Assembly: GCA_963706905.1 (NCBI GenBank)
Contig: CAVPNY010000003.1
Coordinates: forward strand, 1-60,207
Length of the DNA stretch: 60,207 bases
DNA from: CAVPNY01 sp963706905
GTDB taxonomy: Bacteria; Chloroflexota; Anaerolineae; Anaerolineales; UBA4823
Direction of reading: 5' to 3'
A model generated the notes under the pieces. It was not told where the DNA came from, made no database searches, and saw nothing but the letters and a program-made list of their open reading frames with translations. The position numbers and the translations under genes are program-made. Of this stretch, positions 47,223-55,680 are shown one piece after another (position 1 is the first letter of the stretch; every line of letters begins with the position of its first letter).

Positions 47223-48281
47223 TCAGGAAAGATGAGCTGAAGTGGAATCGCGCACGACCAGGGATGGCGCGAGCAGGATTGACTCTGCATCAACCGTCCG
47301 CTCGTCACGGTGCTGAGCGCTGATCCAGCGGGTCAAGGCCTCCACTGCGCGCGCTCCGAGATCGACCAAGGGCTGGTCAACAGTGGTCAAAGCCGGCCAG
47401 AAGTATTTCGACTCTGGGATATTATCAAAGCCTGCCACAGCCAGGTCTTGCGGGACGCGTCTCCCGGCGCGGTGGGCGGCTTGCAAGGCCCCCAGGGCGA
47501 TCTGGTCGTTGCAGGCAAATACGGCATCCAATTCAGGGAATTGCTGCCACAACATTTGGATACCGTCTGCTCCGCTGGCTGCCGACCAGTTCCCGGGCAC
47601 AATCTGGCGCGCCTCGGGCGGGCAACCGGCGTCTTCCAGGGCTTCGCGCCAGCCATCCAGCCGTTGGCGCGATTCCCACCAGTCCAGCGGACCGGTGATG
47701 ACACCGATATAGCGGTAGCCCTGGGAAAGCAGGTGTTCAGTCGCCAGCCGGCCACCGAGATAATTATCGATCAACACCACTGGCACATTGTTCATCGGCT
47801 GCATACTCAGGTAGATCACGGGAATGGGCAGGTAAGCGCCCATCCTCGCCATCCAATCGCGGTTGTTACCGATCTCGGGCACAGCCCACAGGATGCCATC
47901 CACCTGATGAGAGAGCAGGCGGTTAATGATGTGCCCGACATCATCGCTCTCCGGGTGGTGCATAAAATCTAGCAGGAGGGAATACCCCAGGTTGCGGGTC
48001 ATCTTTTCGATGCCTACCAGGGTCGTGGAGGGGCCATAGAAGCTGGATGCCATAGCGACTACGCCGATAGTATGGCTGCGGCGGTGGATCAGGCTGCGCG
48101 CCAGGATATTGGGGCGGTAATCGAGCTGTTCAATGACGCGCTGCACCCGCAGGCGCGTCTCGGGCGCTACATCCGGTCGCTCGTTGATCACCCGCGAGAC
48201 CGTCTGGGTGGAAACCCCCGCGGCTCGGGCAACCTGCGTGATGGTGATCTGTTTCCTGGCAAACATAACCATTCGACTCAC
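47223..48281 (-). CDS. LacI-family transcriptional regulator
   Basis: 352 residues. N-terminal helix-turn-helix QITITQVARAAGVSTQTVSR with hinge YRPNILARSLIHRRSHTIGV. The periplasmic-binding-protein-like effector domain has VVLIDNYLGGRLATEHLLSQ, GYRYIGVITGPLDWWESRQR, and AVFACNDQIALGALQAAHRA with AVAGFDNIPESKYFWPALTT. It senses a sugar or related small molecule. It lies inside the methyltransferase run (5 bp from the next URO-D gene). The palindrome at 55346-55373, overlapping the ABC importer promoter, is its likely operator (inference). Confidence 0.93.
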   Translation of the reverse strand: MSRMVMFARKQITITQVARAAGVSTQTVSRVINERPDVAPETRLRVQRVIEQLDYRPNILARSLIHRRSHTIGVVAMASSFYGPSTTLVGIEKMTRNLGYSLLLDFMHHPESDDVGHIINRLLSHQVDGILWAVPEIGNNRDWMARMGAYLPIPVIYLSMQPMNNVPVVLIDNYLGGRLATEHLLSQGYRYIGVITGPLDWWESRQRLDGWREALEDAGCPPEARQIVPGNWSAASGADGIQMLWQQFPELDAVFACNDQIALGALQAAHRAGRRVPQDLAVAGFDNIPESKYFWPALTTVDQPLVDLGARAVEALTRWISAQHRDERTVDAESILLAPSLVVRDSTSAHLS

Positions 48282-48286
48282 AAGAT

Positions 48287-49378
48287 TTACAAAAGGGAGC
48301 GATACTCCGTCTGAGTGATGGTATTAACCATCGCCCAGAAATTTTCCATAGGAGTATCGAGCTGCACATGGTGGGTCGGCCCCAAGATCAGCCCGCCACC
48401 TTTTCCCAGGGTGCTCAGGCGCTGCAATACTTCGCTGCAGACGGTTTCAGGCGTGCCAAAGGGCAAGGTATACTGCTCGTCGATCGACCCCCAGAAGCAC
48501 AAATGCTGGCCAAAATCCTTTTTTAACTGGGCCGGGTCCATACAGGCTGGCTGGATCGGGTTGAGAACATCCAGGCCGATCTCGATCAAGTCAGGGATGA
48601 TCGGCAGGATGTTTCCATCTGTATGATAGGCAACTTTGACCGCCGGATTGATCGCCTTTAGCGCAGCGATAAAAGCTGCCATCCTGGGCTTGAAGAACCT
48701 GCGCCACATGCGCGGCGAGATCAGCATAGCGTTTTGCGCGCCGACATCATCGCCGATCCAGACCATATCCACACCGAGCTCGACCAGTTTCTTAGCGGCG
48801 GTCAGGTGGAACTGATAGGGAACATCCAGGATGCGCTCGGCCAGATCAGGATTCAAAGCCATATCCGTCATCAGGCGCTCATAACCGCGCAGCGCCCAAG
48901 CAGTCTCAAAGATGGTGGTGACGGTCACGCCAACAATCCAGTATTCGTCCTTGAATTCTTTAATCACGCGCTCGGAATCGGTATACAACTGTGGTCGATG
49001 CGGGTCAGGGGGCAGGTAGTGGTCGATGGCGTCATCCTGCGCCAGGGGATGGGAGGCGATCTCGGTATAGCGCCCGTTACCGAAGGGTGTGGTGTACTCG
49101 ACCGATTTCCAACCAATCCCCCATTCATCGGTATAAGCCAGAGGAGCCTGATAATAAGAGTTGGCCCAGCCAACGGAAGTAAGCAGCATATCCTCGCCGA
49201 GGGTACGCTCCAGAAGGTAGGTATTTCCACCTCCATGCGGGTTATGCAAAGCATCGCTCTCAATTTGTAGATCAGAGCGCAGGCGCTCTGCAAACTCAGG
49301 CGTGAAGCTTACCTGCAGCGGGCAACGATCTGGCGCTTCGTGATGGAGAGCTGTCAGGACGCGATCGCGGTGTTTCAT
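48287..49378 (-). CDS. URO-D-fold protein, HTDG variant
   Basis: 363 residues of the URO-D fold from the ATG at 49378 (MKHRDRVLTALHHEAPDRCP). The frame is open upstream but that part is antisense to nothing useful and overlaps the corrinoid gene end. LVELGVDMVWIGDDVGAQNA and LTSVGWANSYYQAPLAYTDE fit the clade. At the zinc position it has VKVAYHTDGNILPIIPDLIE, with Asp where the paralogs have Cys, so zinc-thiol activation is doubtful. It may be a decarboxylase-like or structural partner. It lies 25 bp after the corrinoid gene and 5 bp before lacI. Confidence 0.8.
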   Translation of the reverse strand: MKHRDRVLTALHHEAPDRCPLQVSFTPEFAERLRSDLQIESDALHNPHGGGNTYLLERTLGEDMLLTSVGWANSYYQAPLAYTDEWGIGWKSVEYTTPFGNGRYTEIASHPLAQDDAIDHYLPPDPHRPQLYTDSERVIKEFKDEYWIVGVTVTTIFETAWALRGYERLMTDMALNPDLAERILDVPYQFHLTAAKKLVELGVDMVWIGDDVGAQNAMLISPRMWRRFFKPRMAAFIAALKAINPAVKVAYHTDGNILPIIPDLIEIGLDVLNPIQPACMDPAQLKKDFGQHLCFWGSIDEQYTLPFGTPETVCSEVLQRLSTLGKGGGLILGPTHHVQLDTPMENFWAMVNTITQTEYRSLL

Positions 49379-49403
49379 ACTGCGGCCTTCGTACTGTGAG
49401 AAT

Positions 49404-50036
49404 TTATAAGAGAGATTTAGCGACAGCCACCGCCCGGCTGGCATCCGGAGCGTAACCATCCGCGCCGACCTGCCTGGCAAAGCTCTCCGTGATTGGGGCT
49501 CCGCCGATGATCACCTTTACCTGCTGGCGCAACCCGGCGGTCTGGAGAGCATCGATGGTGACCTTCATGTTGGGCATAGTGGTGGTAAGCAGGGCCGACA
49601 TCGCCACTAAATCGGCCTGGTGCTCGCGAGCGGCAGCGACAAACTTGTCAGCCGAGACGTCCGTGCCCAGGTCAACAATCTCGAACCCGGCACCTTCAAG
49701 CATCATTGCCACCAGGTTCTTGCCGATGTCGTGCAGGTCGCCTTTGACAGTCCCGATCACCACTTTGCCAGAGGAGCGTAGATCCGTCTGCTGCAAGCGG
49801 GGCTTGAGCAAGGCCAAACCGGCCTGCATGGCGCGGGCTGCGATGAGCATTTCCGGCACAAAATACTCGCCCTCTTCGAAGCGCTTGCCGACTTCAGCCA
49901 TGGCGGCGATCATACCCTGGTTAAGGATAGCTGCCGGGTCAACATCGCTATCCAAAGCCTGTTGAACTTTCTGGGACACCTGCGGGGCTTGCCCGTCAAT
50001 AATGCCTTCGTAGATTTCCTGGATCAATTGGTTCAC
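49404..50036 (-). CDS. Corrinoid (B12-binding) methyl carrier protein
   Basis: 210 residues, MtaC/MtbC/MttC type. Helical cap QEIYEGIIDGQAPQVSQKVQ to AAMAEVGKRFEEGEYFVPEM, then the Rossmann-like B12 domain with GTVKGDLHDIGKNLVAMMLE (DxHxxG, His being the cobalt ligand), FEIVDLGTDVSADKFV, ALLTTTMPNMKVTIDAL and IIGGAPITESFARQVGADGY. Full length. It accepts a methyl group from one URO-D or substrate-specific protein and passes it on. Its neighbours on both sides are URO-D genes, which strongly supports a methyltransferase system. No reductive activase gene is visible in the window. Confidence 0.95.
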   Translation of the reverse strand: MNQLIQEIYEGIIDGQAPQVSQKVQQALDSDVDPAAILNQGMIAAMAEVGKRFEEGEYFVPEMLIAARAMQAGLALLKPRLQQTDLRSSGKVVIGTVKGDLHDIGKNLVAMMLEGAGFEIVDLGTDVSADKFVAAAREHQADLVAMSALLTTTMPNMKVTIDALQTAGLRQQVKVIIGGAPITESFARQVGADGYAPDASRAVAVAKSLL

Positions 50037-50102
50037 ATGCTACTCCTTTCTAGCTATTGGCTGTTTTGAAGCTCGCTCTAGCCGCCGTCTCCGGCGACTG
50101 AT

Positions 50103-50124
50103 CCTGCGCCGAGGACGGCGCAGG
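50103..50124. repeat. GC-rich hairpin upstream of corrinoid gene
   Basis: CCTGCGCCG (50103-50111) and CGGCGCAGG (50116-50124) form a perfect 9-bp stem with loop AGGA. It lies in the 116-bp gap between a URO-D gene and the corrinoid gene. It could be a partial terminator or processing site setting different expression levels. No U-tract follows. Confidence 0.45.
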
Positions 50125-50152
50125 GAGCAGTTCTATATCCGAATCCAGATAT

Positions 50153-51301
50153 TTATGTATATACTCCATATTCGAGGGCGGTATCGAAGGCAGCCACAAT
50201 GTTCTCAGGCGGCACAAAAGCCTGGATGTTATGAACTGTGGCGAAGACGAAACCGCCGCCTGGGGCCAGATCGTCGATACGCCGCTTCACCTCATCGACT
50301 ACCTCTTGCGGTTTTCCGAAGGGTAAGACATGCTGAGTATCCACACCGCCCCAGAAAACGATATCCTTGCCGAACTCCTGCTTCAGGTGACGGGTGTCCA
50401 TCCCACGCGCCGACACCTGCACCGGATTGAGGATGTCAAAACCCAGATCGATCAGGTCTGGCACCAGCTCGAAAGTTGCGCCACAGCTATGGTAGAACAG
50501 TTTGGCGTCAGTCTTTTTCTTAATGGCCTCCACCAGGCGGCGCTGCTTGGGCTTGATCATCTTGCGATACAGCTCAGGGCGGATCAGCCAACCATCCTGA
50601 CCGCAGACATCATCCCAGAAAGTGAAGACATGCAGGTATTCGCCAAGCTCATCCAGATAGTTGTTGCACGATTCAATGTAGATATCGGTGATACGCTCCA
50701 TGAGGGCATCCGCAAATTGAGGCTCCTGAATCAACGCCATGAAGAAATTTTGGAGCCCGATGGTTCGGGCTGGCTGCTCGAAGATGCCGCCGCCGATTAC
50801 AGCGCTGCCCACCAGGGCATAGTCAGTATTCTCGTATAGCAGCTTAGCCTGCTCTTTTAGCTGCAGGTTATATTCCCGCGGGTCAGGTTTAGGCCACTGA
50901 TACCTTTCCAGCGCCTCCATCGTCGTCTCAGTAAAAGGGAACTCCACCCAGTCGAAGTACAGCCCGCCATCTTTGGGCATGTGCAGTTTAGAGCCCCAAC
51001 GATCAACAAAGGCGTAATAATCGCCTTCCTCAAAAACTTCCAATCCGGGAGCAGTGGCGGCAGGCAGCTGTACCAGACGGAAATCCGAATTAAAACGCTC
51101 CATCAAGGCCTCATCCAGGTAAGGCAGCTGCTGGACGTTATCGAGCATCTTGATCTCTTCCAGAGGCAAGCCCAGGTAAGCCTTCAAATCGATGTAGGCG
51201 CGACGGGTGATCGAAGAGACGATGGTGGCTCCCAGGTCGATTGGGATGCGATCAGGCTGCTGGTGGTTGAGCGCCAGCAGGACACGTTCTCTTGGGTTCA
51301 T
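50153..51301 (-). CDS. URO-D-fold methyltransferase (MtaA/CmuA-like), HSCG type
   Basis: 382 residues from the ATG at 51301 (MNPRERVLLALNHQQPDRIP). The zinc site is AKLFYHSCGATFELVPDLID (His-x-Cys), followed by LGFDILNPVQVSARGMDTRH. WGGVDTQHVLPFGKPQEVVD and GGFVFATVHNIQAFVPPENI are the clade's C-terminal blocks. Not HemE. It is the first methyltransferase after the esterase and transport genes, 10 bp from the esterase stop, so transport and methyl transfer appear to be transcribed together. Substrate unknown. Confidence 0.87.
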   Translation of the reverse strand: MNPRERVLLALNHQQPDRIPIDLGATIVSSITRRAYIDLKAYLGLPLEEIKMLDNVQQLPYLDEALMERFNSDFRLVQLPAATAPGLEVFEEGDYYAFVDRWGSKLHMPKDGGLYFDWVEFPFTETTMEALERYQWPKPDPREYNLQLKEQAKLLYENTDYALVGSAVIGGGIFEQPARTIGLQNFFMALIQEPQFADALMERITDIYIESCNNYLDELGEYLHVFTFWDDVCGQDGWLIRPELYRKMIKPKQRRLVEAIKKKTDAKLFYHSCGATFELVPDLIDLGFDILNPVQVSARGMDTRHLKQEFGKDIVFWGGVDTQHVLPFGKPQEVVDEVKRRIDDLAPGGGFVFATVHNIQAFVPPENIVAAFDTALEYGVYT

Positions 51302-51311
51302 GGCTGCTTCC

Positions 51312-51953
51312 TCAAGTTGCAAAGATCTCCTTCACCTTGCCAGCTACCGCCCTCCCCAGGCGGGAATGTTGATCGGCTTCAAAATGCACGCCGTCCAGGT
51401 CGCTCGAGACAATCACCTGGCCCGCATCGAGGAAAGCGCACAGGTGCTCTTCTGCTACCCGCTGGTAATGGGCACACAACTTCCTGGATTTAGCCAGGCC
51501 GCCCTCGAACATCTCGGTGTACTCGGTCAGCGCCCCCAGTGGAGGCGGGGCAATTAACAGCACCTGCGGAGGCTGGCTCCCTACGCCGGTCGCACTTTTC
51601 TGGATGATCTCTACCAGGACGGCAATGCTGGCAGCGATATCATACGCAGAGACAGAGAAGCGCAATTTCAGGTCGTTGGTGCCCAGCATCAGTACTACCA
51701 GTTCGATGGGTTTGTGTGTCTCCAGGCAGGGGATCAGATAGTCCCGGCCGTTTTTATAGCCCTCGATTGGGTCGTCCCACAGGGTGGTGCGCCCACCCAG
51801 GCCTTCCTCAATAACCTGATAGCCTGAACCAAGCTCGCGCGCCAGCACGCCAGTCCAGCGTACGCTCGAGTTATAGCGTTCATCGCTGGCAGGGATCGAT
51901 CCCCAGGTGTTGGAGTCCCCGTAGCACAGGATGACTCTGGGCTGTGAGCTCAC
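51312..51953 (-). CDS. SGNH/GDSL hydrolase (arylesterase-like)
   Basis: 213 residues. Block I is VILCYGDSNTWGSIPASDER with the nucleophile Ser in GDSN. Gly of block II sits in IEEGLGGRTTLWDDPIEGYK, Asn of block III in LVVLMLGTNDLKLRFSVSAY. Block V is SDLDGVHFEADQHSRLG with catalytic Asp and His. It resembles arylesterases and sugar acetylesterases. No signal peptide, so it acts inside the cell, most simply removing acyl groups from the imported compound. It lies 43 bp after the permease and 10 bp before the methyltransferase gene. Confidence 0.88.
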   Translation of the reverse strand: MSSQPRVILCYGDSNTWGSIPASDERYNSSVRWTGVLARELGSGYQVIEEGLGGRTTLWDDPIEGYKNGRDYLIPCLETHKPIELVVLMLGTNDLKLRFSVSAYDIAASIAVLVEIIQKSATGVGSQPPQVLLIAPPPLGALTEYTEMFEGGLAKSRKLCAHYQRVAEEHLCAFLDAGQVIVSSDLDGVHFEADQHSRLGRAVAGKVKEIFAT

Positions 51954-51996
51954 TCTTCACCTCCTGCGTTGTGCTGTTTTCCTTTGGGTAGCAAGA

Positions 51997-53047
51997 TTAT
52001 TCCGCCCGCTTGCGCAGGTAAGAGTGCATAATCACCGATAACACGATGATAAATCCGTAGATCAAATTGGTCCAGAATCCGGTTAAGCCGGCAGCCACCG
52101 TGGCAGCTTCGATGGTACCGATGATAAAGGCTCCGAAGAAAGTTCCCAAAATCGTACCGACACCGCCGAAGACGGAGGTACCACCCAGGAAGACGGAGGC
52201 CAGCGTTCTCAACAAATAAGCATCGCCCAGGCTGGGCCATAAATAGGCGACGTAAAAACTGGCGATAATGCCGGCGAAGGCTGAGACCAGACCGATCAGC
52301 ATGAAGGCCTGGATGCGGGTACGCCCAGTATTGACACCCATCAATTCAGCGCTGTTGATATTATCGCCAATCAGGTAAATATGTGCGCCAAACCGATGGC
52401 GGTTTAGCAGCACCCAACCGAGGATGGTAATGATGATCAGCCAGATCATTTGCATGGGTAAGTATCCGCCGATCTTGCCGACCAGCAATGGGTAAAAGAA
52501 GGTACTCTTTTACAAACTCCAAAGTGAAATTGCCACCGGAGAGAAGCACCAACACTGCGCCCCGCCAAAAGAACTGCGTCCCGAGGGTGACGACGAGCGA
52601 AGGTATGCCAAATTTGACGATAATAAAGCCATTGATCCAGCCGATGATGGTTCCAGTCACCAGGCTGGCGAGGATCGCCAGGAATACCTGGATGGTCGGA
52701 TTACCGGTGAAGGCTGTACCATGGTAAGTGTAATGAAACGCCACCATGCCCATGGCCATGATCGATGGGAATGAGAGATCGATCTCTTTGGCGATCACCA
52801 CGATGGTCAGGGGAATAGCCATGATGGCAAAAAAAGGAATGGTTAACATGAATGCATAATAGATCTGCGAGGATAAAAAGGTTTCGGGGGCTGAAATGAT
52901 AAAAATCAGCCACAAGCCCAGGAACACACCGATTATTCCAAGTTGGGTGCTATTCTGGCGGGCAAATCTCCGCAGACTGAAGGGCACTTTATAGTGCTGG
53001 GTAAGTTCGGGTGCGGTTTGGTCGGTTTGAGAATTCATCGTATCCAT
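51997..53047 (-). CDS. Sugar ABC transporter permease, RbsC-like (one frameshift)
   Basis: About 350 residues across one shift near 52495, where YLLLPIAGRQ should read YLFYPLLVGKIGGYLPMQ. BPD_transp_2 features: FAIMAIPLTIVVIAKEIDLS and FPSIMAMGMVAFHY, then GTIIGWINGFIIVKFGIPSL with VVTLGTQFFWRGAVLVL. After the break come IYLIGDNINSAELMGVNTGR and SVFLGGTSVFGGVGTILGTF. About ten membrane segments. It forms the channel with the ATPase 13 bp upstream and the binding protein. The long acidic cytoplasmic N-terminus is normal. Confidence 0.9.
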
Positions 53048-53060
53048 CCATGTTCAATTG

Positions 53061-53819
53061 CTAATCGAGGCTGCCAGTTTCCGCAACACGGACCATCTTA
53101 TCCATTAAGTCGCTTAAGCCGATATTTTTTGGCAGGAATTCACCGGCAACTTTACCGCGGTCGATCACCACCACGCGATCGGCGACATTGTAGACATGCA
53201 GGATGTTGTGGTCAATAAAAATGGCGGATTTGCCGGCTTGCTTGATGCCATTGACGAAGTTGACCAGCTTGGCCGTCTCTTTCAACGAGAGACCCATGGT
53301 AGGCTCGTCCAGGATGATGATTTCGGCGTCAAAGAAAAGGGCGCGTACGATGGCTACGCCCTGCTTTTCACCGCCGGAATACTTGCCGACCCGTGAATCA
53401 GGACTGACCGCGCTGGAGGTAAAGCCCATGGATTGGGACATCAGCCGGTGTGTTTCATCCCTCATCCGTTGAATATCGAGGAAACCCCAAGAGTTGCACA
53501 GCTCTCGTCCCAGAAAGATATTGCGCCACAAGGTCTGCAATTCAGCCAGCGCCCGTTCCTGATAAACGGTTTCCACACCCAATTCTCTGGCTTTGGGAAC
53601 TGTAAGATTTTCCACTTTCTGACCGTTGAAATAGATCTCACCGCTGGTGGGTTGATAATAACCGGTGAGGATCTTGATCAACGTTGATTTTCCGGCGCCA
53701 TTATCGCCCAGCAGGCCTACAACTTCATTCCGGCCCAGCTGAAAGTTGATATTCTCAAGCGCCTGGACCTCTCCGAAGGATTTAGACACATTCTTTAGTT
53801 CGAGGCGATATTGCTCCAT
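53061..53819 (-). CDS. Sugar ABC transporter ATP-binding protein (single domain, FrcA-like)
   Basis: 252 residues with one nucleotide-binding domain, unlike RbsA/XylG, which carry two. Walker A GLLGDNGAGKSTLIKILTGY, Q-loop region VETVYQERALAELQTLWRNI, signature YSGGEKQGVAIVRALF, Walker B EIIILDEPTMGLSLKE and H-loop IFIDHNILHVYNV. It works as a homodimer on the permease encoded next. The permease and binding protein are of the RbsC/RbsB class, so the substrate is probably a monosaccharide, polyol or derivative. The single-domain form matches the fructose-type FrcA group. Confidence 0.92.
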   Translation of the reverse strand: MEQYRLELKNVSKSFGEVQALENINFQLGRNEVVGLLGDNGAGKSTLIKILTGYYQPTSGEIYFNGQKVENLTVPKARELGVETVYQERALAELQTLWRNIFLGRELCNSWGFLDIQRMRDETHRLMSQSMGFTSSAVSPDSRVGKYSGGEKQGVAIVRALFFDAEIIILDEPTMGLSLKETAKLVNFVNGIKQAGKSAIFIDHNILHVYNVADRVVVIDRGKVAGEFLPKNIGLSDLMDKMVRVAETGSLD

Positions 53820-53884
53820 ATACTGACTCCGTTCCGGGATTGGATAACCCGAATGCTCTCGAATTACCTATTTCTTTGAGAATG

Positions 53885-53932
53885 GCAAGGGCTAAATGGC
53901 GAGGTATTCATCATAAGCCACTTAGCCCTTGC
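53885..53932. terminator. Hairpin between binding-protein and ATPase genes
   Basis: Arms GCAAGGGCTAAATGGC (53885-53900) and GCCACTTAGCCCTTGC (53917-53932) pair with one mismatch across a 16-nt loop. In the intercistronic gap it could stabilise the 3' end of the binding-protein message or partly terminate, explaining the usual excess of binding protein. A T-run follows only on the plus strand. Confidence 0.5.
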
Positions 53933-53996
53933 ACATTTTTCTATTGCTGACCCGTCAGAGACAGGAACATGTCAAAAAGCAGGGATCGGTCCCGCT

Positions 53997-55085
53997 TTAA
54001 CGAATTTGACTCTCTACCAACGGGGCCAGTACGTCGATATTATCTTTGTCCGCAAAGCCCGCGCCCGTATCGATCTGCAGACCGGAGAAGCCGTAGTTAT
54101 GTGTGAGACAAATCTGCAGAACACCGAAGTAGCCTTGCAGGAACTGTTGCTGGTCGATCACAAGCTGGAGCCAGCCATCCTGGATCGCTTTAACGGCATT
54201 CCCAGACATATCGAAACCGGCAGCATAGACCTCGCCCGGCTTTTTGCCGGCGGCTTCCAGGAAGGACTGCACGGTGCCCGTCAGGTTGCCGTGATCGGTC
54301 ACCATGAGCTTAATGTCCGGGTTGGCGGACATGATGCCGGTAAAGACCGGCACACCGGCGGCCGCCTCCTTGTTGGTGGCGTCGTCGATCTCCTGGTAGA
54401 TCACAGTCAGTCCAGATTCTTCAAGAGCATCAACAATGCCCTTAGTGCGCTCGCCGCGACCGGCCTGGGCCAGCAACCCCCAGACGAAGGCTTTGTCGCC
54501 AGCCTGCACGCCTGACCGCTTCACGGCTTCCATGCCTACAGCGTGGCCAGCGTCGTAGAGGATGGCACCGACATAGCCGAAACCGTTGGAACTGTAATTA
54601 GCTTGCGCTTCCGGCAATTGCGTGTTCATGCTGGTGACGAGAATGCCCTTCGACTCAGCATCATCGATGAGGGGATCAAAAGCAGCATCACCGGGATGGC
54701 CCATGATGGCAATGCCGTCGGGATTGGTTGCAACGGCTTCTGTGAACTGGGTGGTCATCTTGGCAGGATCCCAATCAGACCACACGTATTCCACATCCGC
54801 ACCAGTATCTGCGGCAGCCTGAACGGCGCCATTATAGACTACGGTCTCAAAGCCACCACCTGGTGATCCACCTGGGAAGAAGACGATTTTGGTGCCAGAG
54901 CACCACCCGCCTTCAGCTGCGGGCGCTTCTGCGGCAGGCTCCTCTGCAGCGGGCTCCTCTGCAGCGGGCTCCTCTGCAGGGGCCTGGGTGGCTGCCGGGG
55001 CGCAAGCCGCCAGTACAAAGACCATCACCAGCGCCAGGGCCAGGATGGTGTAGATAGGCGATTTAACGGTTCTCACTTTAAACAC
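53997..55085 (-). CDS. Sugar ABC transporter substrate-binding lipoprotein, RbsB-like
   Basis: 362 residues. A signal peptide ends in a lipobox (VMVFVLAACAPAAT), followed by a repetitive linker of Glu-Glu-Pro-Ala-Ala units. The Peripla_BP_4 fold follows: GTKIVFFPGGSPGGGFETVV, GIAIMGHPGDAAFDPLIDDA, AQAGRGERTKGIVDALEESG and VYAAGFDMSGNAVKAIQDGW with LVIDQQQFLQGYFGVLQ. It captures the substrate outside the membrane and delivers it to the permease. First gene of the operon, after the LacI-type operator and promoter at 55346-55400. The ligand cannot be named from sequence. Confidence 0.93.
   Translation of the reverse strand: MFKVRTVKSPIYTILALALVMVFVLAACAPAATQAPAEEPAAEEPAAEEPAAEAPAAEGGWCSGTKIVFFPGGSPGGGFETVVYNGAVQAAADTGADVEYVWSDWDPAKMTTQFTEAVATNPDGIAIMGHPGDAAFDPLIDDAESKGILVTSMNTQLPEAQANYSSNGFGYVGAILYDAGHAVGMEAVKRSGVQAGDKAFVWGLLAQAGRGERTKGIVDALEESGLTVIYQEIDDATNKEAAAGVPVFTGIMSANPDIKLMVTDHGNLTGTVQSFLEAAGKKPGEVYAAGFDMSGNAVKAIQDGWLQLVIDQQQFLQGYFGVLQICLTHNYGFSGLQIDTGAGFADKDNIDVLAPLVESQIR
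54937..54981. repeat. Three tandem 15-bp units in lipoprotein linker
   Basis: GGCTCCTCTGCAGCG is repeated at 54937, 54952 and 54967 (last copy ends GGG). It encodes the AEEPA-type linker after the lipobox. Copy number could vary by slippage without breaking the frame. Confidence 0.8.
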
Positions 55086-55345
55086 TCCTTTGTTTTAGTT
55101 ATGGGAATTGAGATTTGCCAAACCAATGTATGCGAAGGAAATGGTCTTGTTGGAGAGATCGCCCGCCAGTTTAACACAGCCCTATCTTGCCGGAAGAGCG
55201 GCGCAGGCGGCGAGCATTTGAGATGGGTTTGCCTTCACCTCCTTCTACCCTAGCAGAATTAAGATCGGTGGACATGAATAGAGGGTTCAGCCCAAGGGTA
55301 TATAAAATTGGGAACCAGGCAATGTGAAAAACGTTAAAGGGGCGA

Positions 55346-55373
55346 ATGTTATCGTTACCGCTAACGATAACAT
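55346..55373. promoter_or_regulatory. LacI-type operator of ABC importer operon
   Basis: ATGTTATCGTTA (55346-55357) and TAACGATAACAT (55362-55373) are exact inverse complements around CCGC. On the minus strand it starts within the -10 element of the promoter at 55372-55400. Its length and AACGATAA-type half-sites suit a LacI-family repressor, such as the one encoded at 47223-48281. Confidence 0.8.
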
Positions 55374-55400
55374 GATAACAAGAAAGCGTGTCTAAGTCAA
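55372..55400 (-). promoter_or_regulatory. Promoter of sugar ABC importer operon
   Basis: Minus strand TTGACT (55400-55395), 17-bp spacer, TATCAT (55377-55372): five of six matches in each box. The leader to the binding-protein start is about 280 nt and contains the operator. Confidence 0.65.
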
Positions 55401-55453
55401 TTACCAATTGTTCGAGTGCGACATAATAAGTGTAATCGCAGCCCAGATTGCGA

Positions 55454-55482
55454 TTGCCTTGCAAGAGAGGATTTGCTATAAT
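55454..55482 (+). promoter_or_regulatory. Promoter of tRNA-Ser
   Basis: TTGCCT (55454-55459), 17-bp spacer, perfect TATAAT (55477-55482), ending 11 bp before the tRNA. It diverges from the importer promoter. Confidence 0.7.
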
Positions 55483-55493
55483 GCGGGTTGTTC

Positions 55494-55581
55494 GGAGAGG
55501 TGCCGGAGTGGTTGAACGGGGCGGTCTCGAAAACCGTTGTGGATCTCGTATCCACCGTGGGTTCGAATCCCACCCTCTCCG
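55494..55581 (+). tRNA. tRNA-Ser (anticodon CGA)
   Basis: The acceptor stem GGAGAGG pairs with CCTCTCC, with discriminator G and no encoded CCA. The anticodon stem-loop GCGGT-CTCGAAA-ACCGT gives anticodon CGA, reading UCG serine codons. A long variable arm (GTGGATCTCGTATCCAC) marks a class II tRNA. The T-loop GGTTCGAATCC is canonical. A serine recombinase gene ends about 245 bp downstream. Confidence 0.95.
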
Positions 55582-55662
55582 CTGAGCGTATAAGTCTTCA
55601 GAGCACTTACCGGCTCTCGATCTGTTGAAAAACGGATGTGAAAGTGCGAGGATTTTACGCCT

Positions 55663-55679
55663 GGCGTGATCTTCACGCC
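55663..55679. repeat. Short perfect hairpin
   Basis: GGCGTGA (55663-55669) and TCACGCC (55673-55679) with loop TCT. It lies just ahead of a longer stem at 55681-55710. Together they may end the tRNA transcript or the opposing recombinase transcript. Confidence 0.4.
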
Positions 55680-55680
55680 C

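Noticed and set aside
46176..51301. URO-D genes as haem-pathway uroporphyrinogen decarboxylase (hemE)
   Set aside because: They lack the HemE N-terminal motif, occur in three copies beside a corrinoid protein, and two carry the HxC zinc site of methyltransferases.
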